From an uncultured Pelagibacteraceae bacterium (lineage in GTDB: Bacteria; Pseudomonadota; Alphaproteobacteria; Pelagibacterales; Pelagibacteraceae), in contig CACJQE010000007.1 in assembly GCA_902595465.1 (NCBI GenBank), forward strand, positions 1 through 64,000: a DNA stretch of 64,000 nt, read 5' to 3'. Below the pieces are notes generated by a model. It searched no databases. It had not been told where the DNA came from and was given only the letters and a program-made list of their open reading frames with translations. Of the stretch, positions 18,793-27,985 are shown piece after piece. A program made the translations under genes and the position numbers. Within the stretch, counting starts at the first letter, position 1. Every line of letters begins with the position of its first letter.

Positions 18793-19641
18793 ATGATTTT
18801 AATTGACGGGAAAAAAGCTGCCGCTGATTTAAGAGAAGAGCTAAAAAAAGAAGTCTTATCATTAAAAGATAAGCACAATAAAGTACCAGGTTTAACAGTA
18901 ATATTGATTGGTGATTTAGCACCTAGCCAAATTTATGTTAGAAACAAAGAGAAATCTGCCAATGAAGTAGGCCTTAAATCAGAGGTGATTAGATACCCTG
19001 ACAGTGTTGAAGAAAGTGAAGTTTTAAAAAAAATTGATGAACTTAACAATGACGACTCCGTTTCAGGAATTTTAGTTCAGTTACCACTTCCAAAACATAT
19101 TGATAAACAAAAAGTTATAGAAGCAATTTTGCCAGAAAAAGATGTAGACGGATTTCATCCCATGAATGTTGGTAATCTGTCCTCAGGTTATGAAAGCTCT
19201 ATTCCATGCACTCCTTTAGGTTGTTATTTATTAATAAAAAAAATTGAACCGAACCTTAATGGAAAGAAGGCTGTAATTGTTGGAAGATCAAATTTAAATG
19301 GTAAACCAATGACACAGTTGTTGTTGAAAGAAAATTGCACAGTTACAATTACTCACTCAAAAACTAATGATCTTAAGAGTGAATGTTTAAAAGGTGACAT
19401 TATAGTCGCTGCCGTTGGAATTCCTGAGCTTGTAAAAGGTGATTGGATAAAAAAGGACGCAATTGTGATCGACGTTGGAATTAATAAAACTGAAAACGGT
19501 TTAGTTGGAGATGTTGCATTTGATGAAGTATCAAAAGTTGCAAAAGCTTTAACTCCAGTTCCTGGAGGCGTTGGTCCTATGACAATCGCTTGTCTTTTAA
19601 AGAATACAATTGAATGTTTTAAAAGAAACTTAGGAGATTAA
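18793..19641 (+). CDS. folD: Bifunctional methylene-THF dehydrogenase / methenyl-THF cyclohydrolase
   Basis: Interconverts 5,10-methylene-THF and 10-formyl-THF using NADP. 282 residues, normal length. LTVILIGDLAPSQIYVRNKEK contains the catalytic Tyr and Lys. ILVQLPLPKHID, VDGFHPMNVGNL and PCTPLGC follow. AVIVGRSNLNGKPMTQLLL is the dinucleotide-binding segment, and TPVPGGVGPMTIACLL is the C-terminal signature. It ends convergently with the second GT41 gene, overlapping by four bases. Confidence 0.98.
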   Translation: MILIDGKKAAADLREELKKEVLSLKDKHNKVPGLTVILIGDLAPSQIYVRNKEKSANEVGLKSEVIRYPDSVEESEVLKKIDELNNDDSVSGILVQLPLPKHIDKQKVIEAILPEKDVDGFHPMNVGNLSSGYESSIPCTPLGCYLLIKKIEPNLNGKKAVIVGRSNLNGKPMTQLLLKENCTVTITHSKTNDLKSECLKGDIIVAAVGIPELVKGDWIKKDAIVIDVGINKTENGLVGDVAFDEVSKVAKALTPVPGGVGPMTIACLLKNTIECFKRNLGD

Positions 19642-21326
19642 TTAACAATCTCCAAGAATAAATTTTCAAACTCTTTAATAAAATTATCATTATTAAAAAT
19701 AAATTTATCTGCTTGACCGCTGAAATAATTTTTTAAATCATAATTGTTGCTATTTGCGATTTCTATAGCATGATCAACATAATCATCTATATTAGTTTTT
19801 ATTGGAGCATCATTGATCTTCATTTGTTTATATGCACCAGTAACAATTCTACTTTTCATATTTTCGTTAGGCATAGATATTGTTGGAGTTCCATAAAACA
19901 TTGATTCAATAAAACTTGTAGCAGATCCAAAAATAAAAGGGTCTAATAAAACTGACGCCCGACCGCAATGGTTTATAAATTCCTCTACATTATTTGGTTT
20001 AATAAATTTAATTCTATCAAAATCTGATGAAATACTTTTTTTTAATCTGTTTATAAATTGTTTATATAAAATTTCGCTTTTATCTTTTACGAAATATATT
20101 TGAGCTTTTTTATCTCTATGTAAAATTTTTTTGATTGCTAGGTCAAAATTTGGATGCATTTTAAATATTGCCTGCGGGCAAGAGTAAATATTTTTTTCTG
20201 TGAGTTCATTTTTATCTAATTTCGATTTGATTTCTGGTTTATAAAAATATAGTGGGAGTGATTCTGAAAGTATAACTTTTTCTGTGTATCTTTTTTCATA
20301 ATTATCTGTTTCTAGTAATTTTGAAGATAAAAAATAATCAATTTCTTTATTTCCTGTAGTTTCTGGATGCCCCAAAGTTGTTACTTGATACCTTGCCAAT
20401 TTATATAATGTTAAAAAATATAAATTTGTAGACATATGAATGTCTGTATAAAATAATATGTCTAAATTTTTATCCTGTATTATTTTTTTTTTTTCAAAAA
20501 AACTTTCAGGAAGGAAAATATTTTCATATTTAAATATTAGCTCATTTCTTTTTATTTCCTCAAATCTATTACCCCTTTTAGTTTTGTCTGAATGAAATAC
20601 AAATACCTCAAATTTTTGTTTATCTAATTTGTATATTATTCCTTTAAACCATTTCATAATCGAGTGATTTGTAAAAAACTCTGAAATAAAGGCTATTTTG
20701 ATTTTATCTTTGCTTTTGTTAGCATCCAAATTTTGTTCATCATTTATCTGGTAAATTTTTTTATACAACTTTACTAATTTCTTATATGTTTCAATATTAG
20801 ATTTGCCATCATACGTTAACCAAAAGTTTACAGGATTCAACATTTCGTTTTCTAAGTTTAGTTTTGGACAATCTTTTGAATTTAATAGATGATTAATATT
20901 TTCATTTATATTATCTCTAGCTATATCTATCTCCTCATTAGAATTAAAAAAACTAGGATAAAATAAGGTGTGTTTCAAATAATTTAATTTATTGTCTAGA
21001 TTACTGATACTTATTCTATTTTTATTTAATACTATTTTATTAATATTATTTTGCTTAGTATAAACTTCTAAAATTAATTTAAAAGCTTCCTTCTTTTCTT
21101 CTTTAAACCCAACTAATAAAAATAATTTTTCCAATTTTTCCTCTGCTTTTTCATAATCATGTAACTTGAAGTAAGTTTTTGATAAATTTAGTAAAATTGA
21201 TGGCCTATTAGGCTCAAGTTTTAGGGACTCTTCAAATTTTAATTTAGCCTCATTATAATGTTGATTTGAGTACAATTCAATTCCCTCTAAAAAATATTTT
21301 TTTGAAATTTCAAAATTATTCATCAC
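19638..21326 (-). CDS. TPR protein with divergent GT41-like glycosyltransferase domain
   Basis: 562 residues. The N-terminal ~95 residues form two to three TPRs (AKLKFEESLKLEPNRPSILLNLSKTYFKLHDYEKA). From ~210 on, the GT41-like part begins: KIAFISEFFTNHSIMKWF mirrors the GT41 SDFxxH block, YQVTTLGHPETTGNKEIDYF mirrors PIQxxxxGxPGTTGxxxxDY, and YSCPQAIFKMHPNF keeps the conserved Lys. SVLLDPFIFGSATSFIESMFY corresponds to the nucleotide-sugar block, with a changed HTT motif (GSA). Overall it is a glycosyltransferase of unknown acceptor, clearly related to but distinct from the protein at 12492-14660. Confidence 0.8.
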   Translation of the reverse strand: MMNNFEISKKYFLEGIELYSNQHYNEAKLKFEESLKLEPNRPSILLNLSKTYFKLHDYEKAEEKLEKLFLLVGFKEEKKEAFKLILEVYTKQNNINKIVLNKNRISISNLDNKLNYLKHTLFYPSFFNSNEEIDIARDNINENINHLLNSKDCPKLNLENEMLNPVNFWLTYDGKSNIETYKKLVKLYKKIYQINDEQNLDANKSKDKIKIAFISEFFTNHSIMKWFKGIIYKLDKQKFEVFVFHSDKTKRGNRFEEIKRNELIFKYENIFLPESFFEKKKIIQDKNLDILFYTDIHMSTNLYFLTLYKLARYQVTTLGHPETTGNKEIDYFLSSKLLETDNYEKRYTEKVILSESLPLYFYKPEIKSKLDKNELTEKNIYSCPQAIFKMHPNFDLAIKKILHRDKKAQIYFVKDKSEILYKQFINRLKKSISSDFDRIKFIKPNNVEEFINHCGRASVLLDPFIFGSATSFIESMFYGTPTISMPNENMKSRIVTGAYKQMKINDAPIKTNIDDYVDHAIEIANSNNYDLKNYFSGQADKFIFNNDNFIKEFENLFLEIVN

Positions 21327-21387
21327 TAGTCATTTAATTATAAACTAAAATATTATTTTAAATTTAAATTTCTATAAAAAAATTTAT

Positions 21388-23925
21388 TTATTGATTTCTT
21401 ATAAGTGGATATACTTTAGGATTTAAGTATTTAATATTAGTTAGCATAATTAAAATCAAGGTAACAATACCAATAGAAGAGCTAACGTAAAATAAAACTT
21501 TAAATTCAAATTGCCAAACTAATTCAAAAATATTCTCCATAATGAATTTTGAACCAATCACCGCGAAAAAGATTGCAATTAATATTACAGAAATAAAAAT
21601 AATTACAAATTCTATCAAAGAGGAAAATATAATTTCTTTTTTTGAGAAACCTAAAATTTTAAATACAAGATTTTGGTACTCTTTTACTTTTCCTTGGACC
21701 ATTATAGCGCTTGAGATAACAATCAATCCAATGACAATAGTTACACCAGAAATTAGGCTTACAGCTATGAAAACTTTATTTAAAACTGATGTTACTTTAT
21801 TAAGGTAATCGGCAATTTTTATCATAGATAAACTAGGTAATACTTCTAACATTTCTGTTTCCTCAAACCTGTCTGGATTTTTAAATTTAGCAGTTGCTAA
21901 ATATTCATGTGGAATATTTTTTGCAAATTGTGGATTAAATAACATGGCAAAATTAATACTTAGATCACGATAATCAACCTCTCTAAAATTGACTATTTCA
22001 CCATCGATTTCTCGCCCATAAATGTTTAAGGTAAAAATATCTCCCAACTTAATATTAAAATCTTTAGCCACTTTTGCATCAAGCGATATCTGAAGTTGGT
22101 TAGGTTTAGATAAATCCCACCATTCCCCTTTTAAAATTGGGTTATCTTTAGGTATATTTTCAACCCAAGAAGATCTTCTTTCACTTCCAATTACCCAATA
22201 ACTATCATTATCTGGTTTAATATAGCTATTTGGATTCACGCCATTAATTTTTACTATTCCGGAAGAAACCATAGGTACTATTTCAATGTTCGCATCAGGG
22301 TTCATTTTGTAAACACCTTGTTCAAATTTTTTCTTTTCACCTTTTTGAATTCCAACAAAAAAATAATCAGGTGCAATATCTGGAATAGATCTTGCAATTT
22401 CTCTTTTAAAATTGGTGCCAACTAACGCTAATGTTAATAATAAAGTTACACCTAAACCTAACGACATAATCGTAATAGGTGTGATACTTTTTGTTTGAGT
22501 TATATTTTTTATTGATACTTTTAAAGAGATATTTGAACTAAAATTAAACTTTCTTAGTAAATAAATTATAATTTTTGAAATTAAAAAAAATACAATTAGA
22601 CACATAAAAAAAGCTAGAAAATAGCCCAAGCTATAAAATGGCCTTTCGGATCCTAATGTAAACAATAAAACTAAAAATGATAACAAGATAAAACTTAAAA
22701 GAATTGACTTTTTTGAGTAATAAAATTGTAGGTTTTGAAATACATTTCTAAATAAGTTTGATGCTTTAACTTGATCTATAGAACTTATTGTTGGTATTGA
22801 AAAAATTATAAGAACCAATAAACCTACAATAAAAATTTTTATAAAATTAATAAAAGAGAATTTTGGATAAACATTTAATCCCAACCCATCAGATAAATAT
22901 TTGTCTGCAATTGGTACAATTAAAAAACTTGAGCCATAAGAAATTACAGTAATAATAAATAATAATATAAATAATTGAAGATAATAAAGTGTTTTTATAT
23001 TCCCTGAATAAAATCCTACAGCTTTTCTTACGGCTATAGACATATTGTTCTGGTTTATAAATGACAACAATGTATTAGCGATACCTATTCCAGCAATTAA
23101 CATTGCACTAATTGAAACTAAAGAGAGAAATTGGGAAAAATTATTAATTATCCTTTTCAAGCCACTTGCTGAATTTTCTGGAAATCTAAGTTTTACTTTT
23201 TGGTCATCTTTAAAAATATCTTTGATCTTACTTTCTATTTTTTCTGGATCATCACTTGGATTAAATTTTACTTTATATTCATAATTCAAAAAACTACCTA
23301 TTCCATTTAGTTTTAGTATCTCCAAAGTTTGTTTTCCTGTTAATGCCCAATCTCCAAAAGCTACAAACCCACTGACATCAGGTACAGATTTTATAATTCC
23401 AACAACTATGAAACTTTGATCTTGTACCTTAACTTTGTCATTTATTTTTATCTTTAAAGTTTTTGATAAACTTTCATTAATCAAAATTGTCTTTGGTTCC
23501 TTTTGCATTCTTTCATAAGCATCTTCTGGCTCATAAACAACTTCACCATAAAGTGGATATTTTTCATCAACTGTTTTAATCCTTGTAAATAATGATTTAT
23601 TTTTTTCTCTGCCTGTCGTAGAAAGCATTGTACTGAACTCTATCATTTGTGAGACAGTTGAAAATTCCTTTACTTTATTGACTAAATTAAGATCCCCCTG
23701 ATTACGGTTATAATCGATTTCGAGATCTCCACCCAAAAGAACTTTTGCATTATCATTAAGCTCTTTTTTTAAACTATCTTCGATTGTAAAGATGGCACTT
23801 AAAATAAAAAGACTGATAAACAGCGTTACAATAATGCTTGAAATTTTTTTATAATTTCTGCTTAAATCCTTTAAAGCATACTTGAATATTAAACTTAACT
23901 CCGAAGAATTATTTAATTTTTCCAT
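21388..23925 (-). CDS. ybbP: ABC transporter permease, YbbP-type (two FtsX domains)
   Basis: 845 residues. One TM helix lies near residue 35, then a MacB-like periplasmic domain, then an FtsX core of three TM helices (about 270-390). Further TM helices and a second MacB-like/FtsX unit close with three TM segments (~710-840). YbbP pairs with the ATPase YbbA, whose gene precedes it and overlaps by 17 bases. In E. coli the ybbAP pair is divergent from tesA, as here. The family is thought to move or extract lipophilic substrates across the envelope; no substrate is proven. Confidence 0.88.
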   Translation of the reverse strand: MEKLNNSSELSLIFKYALKDLSRNYKKISSIIVTLFISLFILSAIFTIEDSLKKELNDNAKVLLGGDLEIDYNRNQGDLNLVNKVKEFSTVSQMIEFSTMLSTTGREKNKSLFTRIKTVDEKYPLYGEVVYEPEDAYERMQKEPKTILINESLSKTLKIKINDKVKVQDQSFIVVGIIKSVPDVSGFVAFGDWALTGKQTLEILKLNGIGSFLNYEYKVKFNPSDDPEKIESKIKDIFKDDQKVKLRFPENSASGLKRIINNFSQFLSLVSISAMLIAGIGIANTLLSFINQNNMSIAVRKAVGFYSGNIKTLYYLQLFILLFIITVISYGSSFLIVPIADKYLSDGLGLNVYPKFSFINFIKIFIVGLLVLIIFSIPTISSIDQVKASNLFRNVFQNLQFYYSKKSILLSFILLSFLVLLFTLGSERPFYSLGYFLAFFMCLIVFFLISKIIIYLLRKFNFSSNISLKVSIKNITQTKSITPITIMSLGLGVTLLLTLALVGTNFKREIARSIPDIAPDYFFVGIQKGEKKKFEQGVYKMNPDANIEIVPMVSSGIVKINGVNPNSYIKPDNDSYWVIGSERRSSWVENIPKDNPILKGEWWDLSKPNQLQISLDAKVAKDFNIKLGDIFTLNIYGREIDGEIVNFREVDYRDLSINFAMLFNPQFAKNIPHEYLATAKFKNPDRFEETEMLEVLPSLSMIKIADYLNKVTSVLNKVFIAVSLISGVTIVIGLIVISSAIMVQGKVKEYQNLVFKILGFSKKEIIFSSLIEFVIIFISVILIAIFFAVIGSKFIMENIFELVWQFEFKVLFYVSSSIGIVTLILIMLTNIKYLNPKVYPLIRNQ

Positions 23926-24574
23926 CTTTGATTTTAATTTTTCGTTTTGCTTTGTCTGCTAATTTTGGATCATGTGTGACCATTATTAAAGAAGACCCTT
24001 CTTCTTTGACGTATTTAAATAAAATTTTAGAGATCATTATTGAGTTTTCGGTATCTAGATTACCAGTTGGTTCATCAGCTAAAATCAAATCTGGTTTCAT
24101 TGCAATAGCTCTTGCAATCGCCACACGTTGTTGCTCTCCGCCAGATAATTGACTTGGAAGATTATTGAATCTATGTTTTAGACCAAATCGATCTAATAAA
24201 CTTTTTGCTTCTTTCTCTGGATTTTTAAATTCATTAAGTTCAAGTGTTAAAGCTACATTTTCAACAGCTGTATAATTTGGAATTAAATAGAAAGATTGAA
24301 ATATAATTCCTATATTTTGCTTTCTAATTTTAGATACTTCGTCTTCATTAAGATTTGTTATTTCCCTGTCTTGAAATATAATTTTCCCTGAGGTTGGACG
24401 TTCTAGTCCACCAATAAGCATAATCAAGCTTGTTTTTCCTGACCCACTTTCTCCAACCACAGATACAGTTTCTTTTTTTTTTATAGTTAAATCAATATTT
24501 TTTAAAACATTGATATTGTCCTTCCCAGTTTGGTATTTGAGATTTATTTTTTTTAATTTAAGAAGTGTGTTCAT
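23909..24574 (-). CDS. ybbA: ABC transporter ATP-binding protein, YbbA/LolD type
   Basis: The start was set at the ATG at 24574, giving 221 residues beginning MNTLLKLKKINLKYQTG, which is where the family begins; an ATG 48 bases further upstream would add an untypical 16-residue leader. Walker A is VVGESGSGKTSL, the Q-loop is in GIIFQSFYLIP, the signature is LSGGEQQRVAIARAIA, Walker B is LILADEPTGNLD and the switch His is in MVTHDPKLA. All catalytic elements are present. It energises the YbbP permease. Its start codon overlaps that of tesA on the other strand. Confidence 0.93.
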   Translation of the reverse strand: MNTLLKLKKINLKYQTGKDNINVLKNIDLTIKKKETVSVVGESGSGKTSLIMLIGGLERPTSGKIIFQDREITNLNEDEVSKIRKQNIGIIFQSFYLIPNYTAVENVALTLELNEFKNPEKEAKSLLDRFGLKHRFNNLPSQLSGGEQQRVAIARAIAMKPDLILADEPTGNLDTENSIMISKILFKYVKEEGSSLIMVTHDPKLADKAKRKIKIKDGKIK

Positions 24575-25181
24575 GAATAAAAGTTTATTTATAAAAATAT
24601 TGTTATTCTTTCTAGTGCACATAAATGCAAGTGCAATAGAAAAGGTTATATTATTCGGCGATAGTTTAATGGCGGGTTATGGTCTACCTAAAGAACAACA
24701 CTTATCTTTGGTTTTAGAAAGTAATCTCGTTAGGAGTGGTTTAAATATTAAGGTAATAAATGGAAGTGTGTCAGGAAGTACTTCTTCTGGTGGATTGAAT
24801 AGAGCAGAATGGAGTTTATCAGAACCCGGTATTGATCTAATTGTCCTTGGTCTTGGGGCAAATGATATGCTTAGAGGAATTCAACCAGATGAAACTGAAA
24901 GAAATTTAGAAGAAATAATTAAAATTGCTAATAGTAAAAAAATAAAAATTATAATAGCTGGGATGGTTGCGCCAACAACTCATGGAACTAAATATAAAAA
25001 AAATTTTGATGCTATTTATCCTAAATTGTCAAAAAAATATAATTTACCTCTAATTCCATTTTTGTTAGAAGGTGTTGCTCTTGATCCAAATCTAAATCAA
25101 CAAGATGGAATACATCCTAACAAAGCTGGAACAATAGTTATAAGCAATACAATTCAAGATATTATTTCAAAAAATTATTAA
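24573..25181 (+). CDS. tesA: GDSL-family esterase / lysophospholipase (TesA-like), periplasmic
   Basis: Beginning at the ATG at 24573, the 202-residue product has a clean signal peptide (MNKSLFIKILLFFLVHINASA) and then the SGNH blocks. ILFGDSLMAGYG holds the catalytic Ser, SGSTSSGGLNR the Gly, LGLGANDMLRGI the Asn, and QDGIHPNKAG the Asp-His pair. These enzymes hydrolyse thioesters and lysophospholipids in the periplasm. A longer reading frame from 24510 would put 21 residues in front of the signal peptide and is less likely. It is divergent from ybbA with overlapping start codons. Confidence 0.93.
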   Translation: MNKSLFIKILLFFLVHINASAIEKVILFGDSLMAGYGLPKEQHLSLVLESNLVRSGLNIKVINGSVSGSTSSGGLNRAEWSLSEPGIDLIVLGLGANDMLRGIQPDETERNLEEIIKIANSKKIKIIIAGMVAPTTHGTKYKKNFDAIYPKLSKKYNLPLIPFLLEGVALDPNLNQQDGIHPNKAGTIVISNTIQDIISKNY

Positions 25182-25187
25182 TCGGAT

Positions 25188-26189
25188 ATGAAAAAAAAAT
25201 ATCATCATTTAGCAAATGGCACATTTCGTAATCCTGAAGGATCAAAGGTGATTGATATGAATTTCAATTGGTCGTTTAAGGTCTTTAACCAAGAAAAAAA
25301 AAAATTAGATATGACTTTTCCTGAGAGTAATATCATTAAAAAAGAAAAAGTTTTATTGGATTTAAATAATTTCCAAAAAGAAGATTATGTAGCGTGGATA
25401 GGTCATGCAACATTTTTATTAAAATTAGGGGAAATAACAATAATAACAGATCCAGTTTTTTCAAAAAATGCAGGACCTTTATTTTTTGGGCCAAAGAGAT
25501 TTACCGAACCAGCATTAAACCTTAATGAGATACCAAGAACAGATATTTTCCTACTAACTCACAATCACTACGATCATCAAGACATGAAAACAATTATGAG
25601 ATTTCCTTATAAAGATTCTAAAGTTTTGGTACCTTTAGGACTAAAAAAATATTTTAAAATTAATAGATTTAAAGATGTGAATGAAATGGATTGGTATGAT
25701 CAAATAAGAATAAATCAAAATTTAAATATTACTTTTTTGCCATCGGTCCATTGGTCAAAAAGGAGCTTAACGGATACTAACAAAACTTTATGGGGTAGTT
25801 ATTTGATTGAATACAAAGGAAAAAAAATATTATTTTCATGTGATACAGGTGTTGGAAAAATATACAAAGAATTGGGAGATAAATACGGTCCAATTGATTT
25901 AACATTTATTAACATTGGCGCATATAATTTTTATCCTATGGCTTCAATTAAAGATTCTTCTGCTTACCACACTAACCCTGAAGAAGCCCTTGGACTTGCT
26001 AAAGATTTAAAAAGTAAAAAAGTAATTGGAATGCATTGGGGAACTTTTGTCTTATCACTTGAACCAATATTAGAGCCCCCTTTAAGGTTTAAGCAAAATG
26101 CAGAAAAATTTGGATTTAAAAAAGATGATGTAATTATTTTTAAAATTGGTGAATTTAGATTATTTAAAGAGCTTTTTGATACTAACTAG
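25188..26189 (+). CDS. MBL-fold metallohydrolase, NAPE-PLD-like
   Basis: 333 residues of the metallo-beta-lactamase fold. WIGHATFLLKLGEITIITDP starts the fold. LLTHNHYDHQDMKTI is the HxHxDH metal motif (HNHYDH), FLPSVHWSKRSLTD supplies a further His, LFSCDTGVGK the bridging Asp, and GMHWGTFVLSLEP the last His. The FGPKRFTEPAL and SVHWSKR stretches resemble the NAPE-hydrolysing phospholipase D branch, so a phospholipid or phosphodiester substrate is plausible but unproven. No signal peptide. It starts six bases after tesA on the same strand, so the two may act together on lipids. Confidence 0.85.
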   Translation: MKKKYHHLANGTFRNPEGSKVIDMNFNWSFKVFNQEKKKLDMTFPESNIIKKEKVLLDLNNFQKEDYVAWIGHATFLLKLGEITIITDPVFSKNAGPLFFGPKRFTEPALNLNEIPRTDIFLLTHNHYDHQDMKTIMRFPYKDSKVLVPLGLKKYFKINRFKDVNEMDWYDQIRINQNLNITFLPSVHWSKRSLTDTNKTLWGSYLIEYKGKKILFSCDTGVGKIYKELGDKYGPIDLTFINIGAYNFYPMASIKDSSAYHTNPEEALGLAKDLKSKKVIGMHWGTFVLSLEPILEPPLRFKQNAEKFGFKKDDVIIFKIGEFRLFKELFDTN

Positions 26190-27246
26190 AATTTTCCATC
26201 AACCACAATCCATCTTGATTTAAAAAATATAGCTTACCATTTATAGGATGAATTTGTATGTCTCTGATTCTTCCAATTTTATTTTTAAATATTATTTCCT
26301 CTTTTACGTTTGATAAATTATTAAACTCTAATTTTCTTAAAGACTTATCTTTAAGAGATGTAATTAATGCATGACCATTCCATTCTTTAAATTCATTACC
26401 TTTATAAATTGTGATTGCACTTGTGGCTATAGATGGAACCCAATATTGAATGGCTTTTGTAAAGCCAGGTTTCCATTTTGGCCCAATTGGTATACCTGAA
26501 TAATTTGTGCCACCCCATCCAAGAATTTTCCAACCATAATTTTCACCTTTCTTTGCTTCACCAAACCAATCGCCTCCTTTTGCACCATGATTGCTCATAT
26601 AAATTTTTCCATCAAAAGGTGATAAAGCTAAACCTTGAGGATTTCTTACACCAATTTGATATATTTCAGGTAGCCAGTCTGATTTCCCCTCAAAACGAGG
26701 ATTGTCTTTTGGAATGCCACCATCTAGATAAATCCTAATTATACTTCCTGGATGTTTATTTCCATCTTGAGCAATCATTCCCCCGCCTCTTTCACCTGCA
26801 GAAGCAAATAAATAATTGTCTTTAATTACCAGTCTTGAACCAAAATGATAGGGCGAGTCAATTGGTGGATTGGCTTGAAAAATATTTTTAAAATTTAATT
26901 TGTTATTATTAAATTTTGCACGTGCAATTGAAGTACTAGTCTTCCAATTATTTCTATTTTCTGTGTATGAGATGTAAATGTAATCTTCATGATACAGAAT
27001 ATCCAATAATCCTCCCTGTCCATATTCTACAAAATTTAAGTTATGACCAATTTCACTCATCTCTCTTGTTGAAATATTAACAAGTTTTATTTTGCCACCT
27101 TTCTCGGTAATAATCATTTCATTATCATTAACGAACGACGAACCCCAAGGTGCTTCTAATTCAATAATTTTATTAAAATTAAAATTTTTACTAAATGAAT
27201 TAGTTGAGAATAATATTAAGGATAAAAGAAATAAAAATTTCTTCAC
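26182..27246 (-). CDS. PQQ-dependent sugar dehydrogenase-like (YliI/Asd-type) secreted protein
   Basis: The preferred start is the GTG at 27246, two bases past the stop of the upstream SDR gene. It yields 354 residues with an immediate signal peptide (KKFLFLLSLILFSTNSFS); upstream ATGs would put a polar leader before it. The six-bladed beta-propeller of the glucose/sorbosone dehydrogenase family follows: ITEKGGKIKLVN, QGGLLDILYHEDYIY, SRLVIKDNYLFASAGERG, IGVRNPQGLALSPFDGKIYMSNHG and GENYGWKILGWGG. These bind PQQ and Ca and oxidise aldose sugars in the periplasm. No PQQ biosynthesis gene is in the window, so cofactor supply is open. Confidence 0.87.
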   Translation of the reverse strand: MKKFLFLLSLILFSTNSFSKNFNFNKIIELEAPWGSSFVNDNEMIITEKGGKIKLVNISTREMSEIGHNLNFVEYGQGGLLDILYHEDYIYISYTENRNNWKTSTSIARAKFNNNKLNFKNIFQANPPIDSPYHFGSRLVIKDNYLFASAGERGGGMIAQDGNKHPGSIIRIYLDGGIPKDNPRFEGKSDWLPEIYQIGVRNPQGLALSPFDGKIYMSNHGAKGGDWFGEAKKGENYGWKILGWGGTNYSGIPIGPKWKPGFTKAIQYWVPSIATSAITIYKGNEFKEWNGHALITSLKDKSLRKLEFNNLSNVKEEIIFKNKIGRIRDIQIHPINGKLYFLNQDGLWLMENSS

Positions 27247-27247
27247 T

Positions 27248-27958
27248 CTATGAAAGTTTTGATCTACCACCATCGACAGCAATAATTTGTCCTGTAACCC
27301 AAGAACTGTCTTCAGTTATTAGAAATTTTGCAAGTGAAGCAGAATCTTTTCCCTCTCCTAATCTTTTTAAAGGATGGGCTCTCGCAATACCATCGGCTAA
27401 AACTTTATTTTTAAGCATTGGTTCTGCAATTTTTGAATTAGTTAAACTTGGAGCAATGCAATTTACTCTTATATTAGGAGCAAATTCTGCTGCTAAAGAA
27501 ACAGTTAATCCTTCAACAGCTGCTTTAGTTGAAGCTATAATTGCATGATTTGTAAAACCCCTTTGAGCAGCAACAGTTGAAAACAAAACAATCGATCCTT
27601 TATTTTTTTTTAAAACGTCTTGATAACCTTTAATTAAATCTACTGCGGAATATAAATTTAGTTTCATACATTTTGTAAAATCTTGTTCTGAAACCATTCT
27701 GAAAGGTTTTAAATCAATTGAACCAACACAATAAGCTATACCTTTGATATCATTTATTTCGGACTTAATCTTTTCAACAAAACCATTTTCTAAAACATCA
27801 GAGACTGTATATTTACAATTAAGTTTTTCAGACAAAGATTTTGTTCTTTCTTCATCCCTACCAATTAAATGTACTTCTTTGCCGGCTTCGTATAACTGTT
27901 CGGCTAAATTAGATCCGATAGATCCTGTCGCACCTACTACTAAATATTTTTCTGACAT
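27248..27958 (-). CDS. SDR-family oxidoreductase, atypical active site
   Basis: A 236-residue Rossmann protein with the SDR nucleotide motif VVGATGSIGSNLAEQL, then IAYCVGS in place of NNAG, VLFSTVAAQRG for the catalytic Ser strand, and NIRVNCIAPSLTNSKIA and WVTGQIIAVDGG at the C-terminus. Where classical SDRs have Tyr-x-x-x-Lys, the sequence reads HAIIASTKAAVEGL: the Lys is present but no Tyr precedes it. SDRs of this look often sit beside cryptochrome/photolyase genes in bacteria, as here, where a photolyase gene is divergent 27 bases away. The substrate is unknown. Confidence 0.85.
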   Translation of the reverse strand: MSEKYLVVGATGSIGSNLAEQLYEAGKEVHLIGRDEERTKSLSEKLNCKYTVSDVLENGFVEKIKSEINDIKGIAYCVGSIDLKPFRMVSEQDFTKCMKLNLYSAVDLIKGYQDVLKKNKGSIVLFSTVAAQRGFTNHAIIASTKAAVEGLTVSLAAEFAPNIRVNCIAPSLTNSKIAEPMLKNKVLADGIARAHPLKRLGEGKDSASLAKFLITEDSSWVTGQIIAVDGGRSKLS

Positions 27959-27985
27959 AAATTTTTAAAGAGTTATATATAGTTA

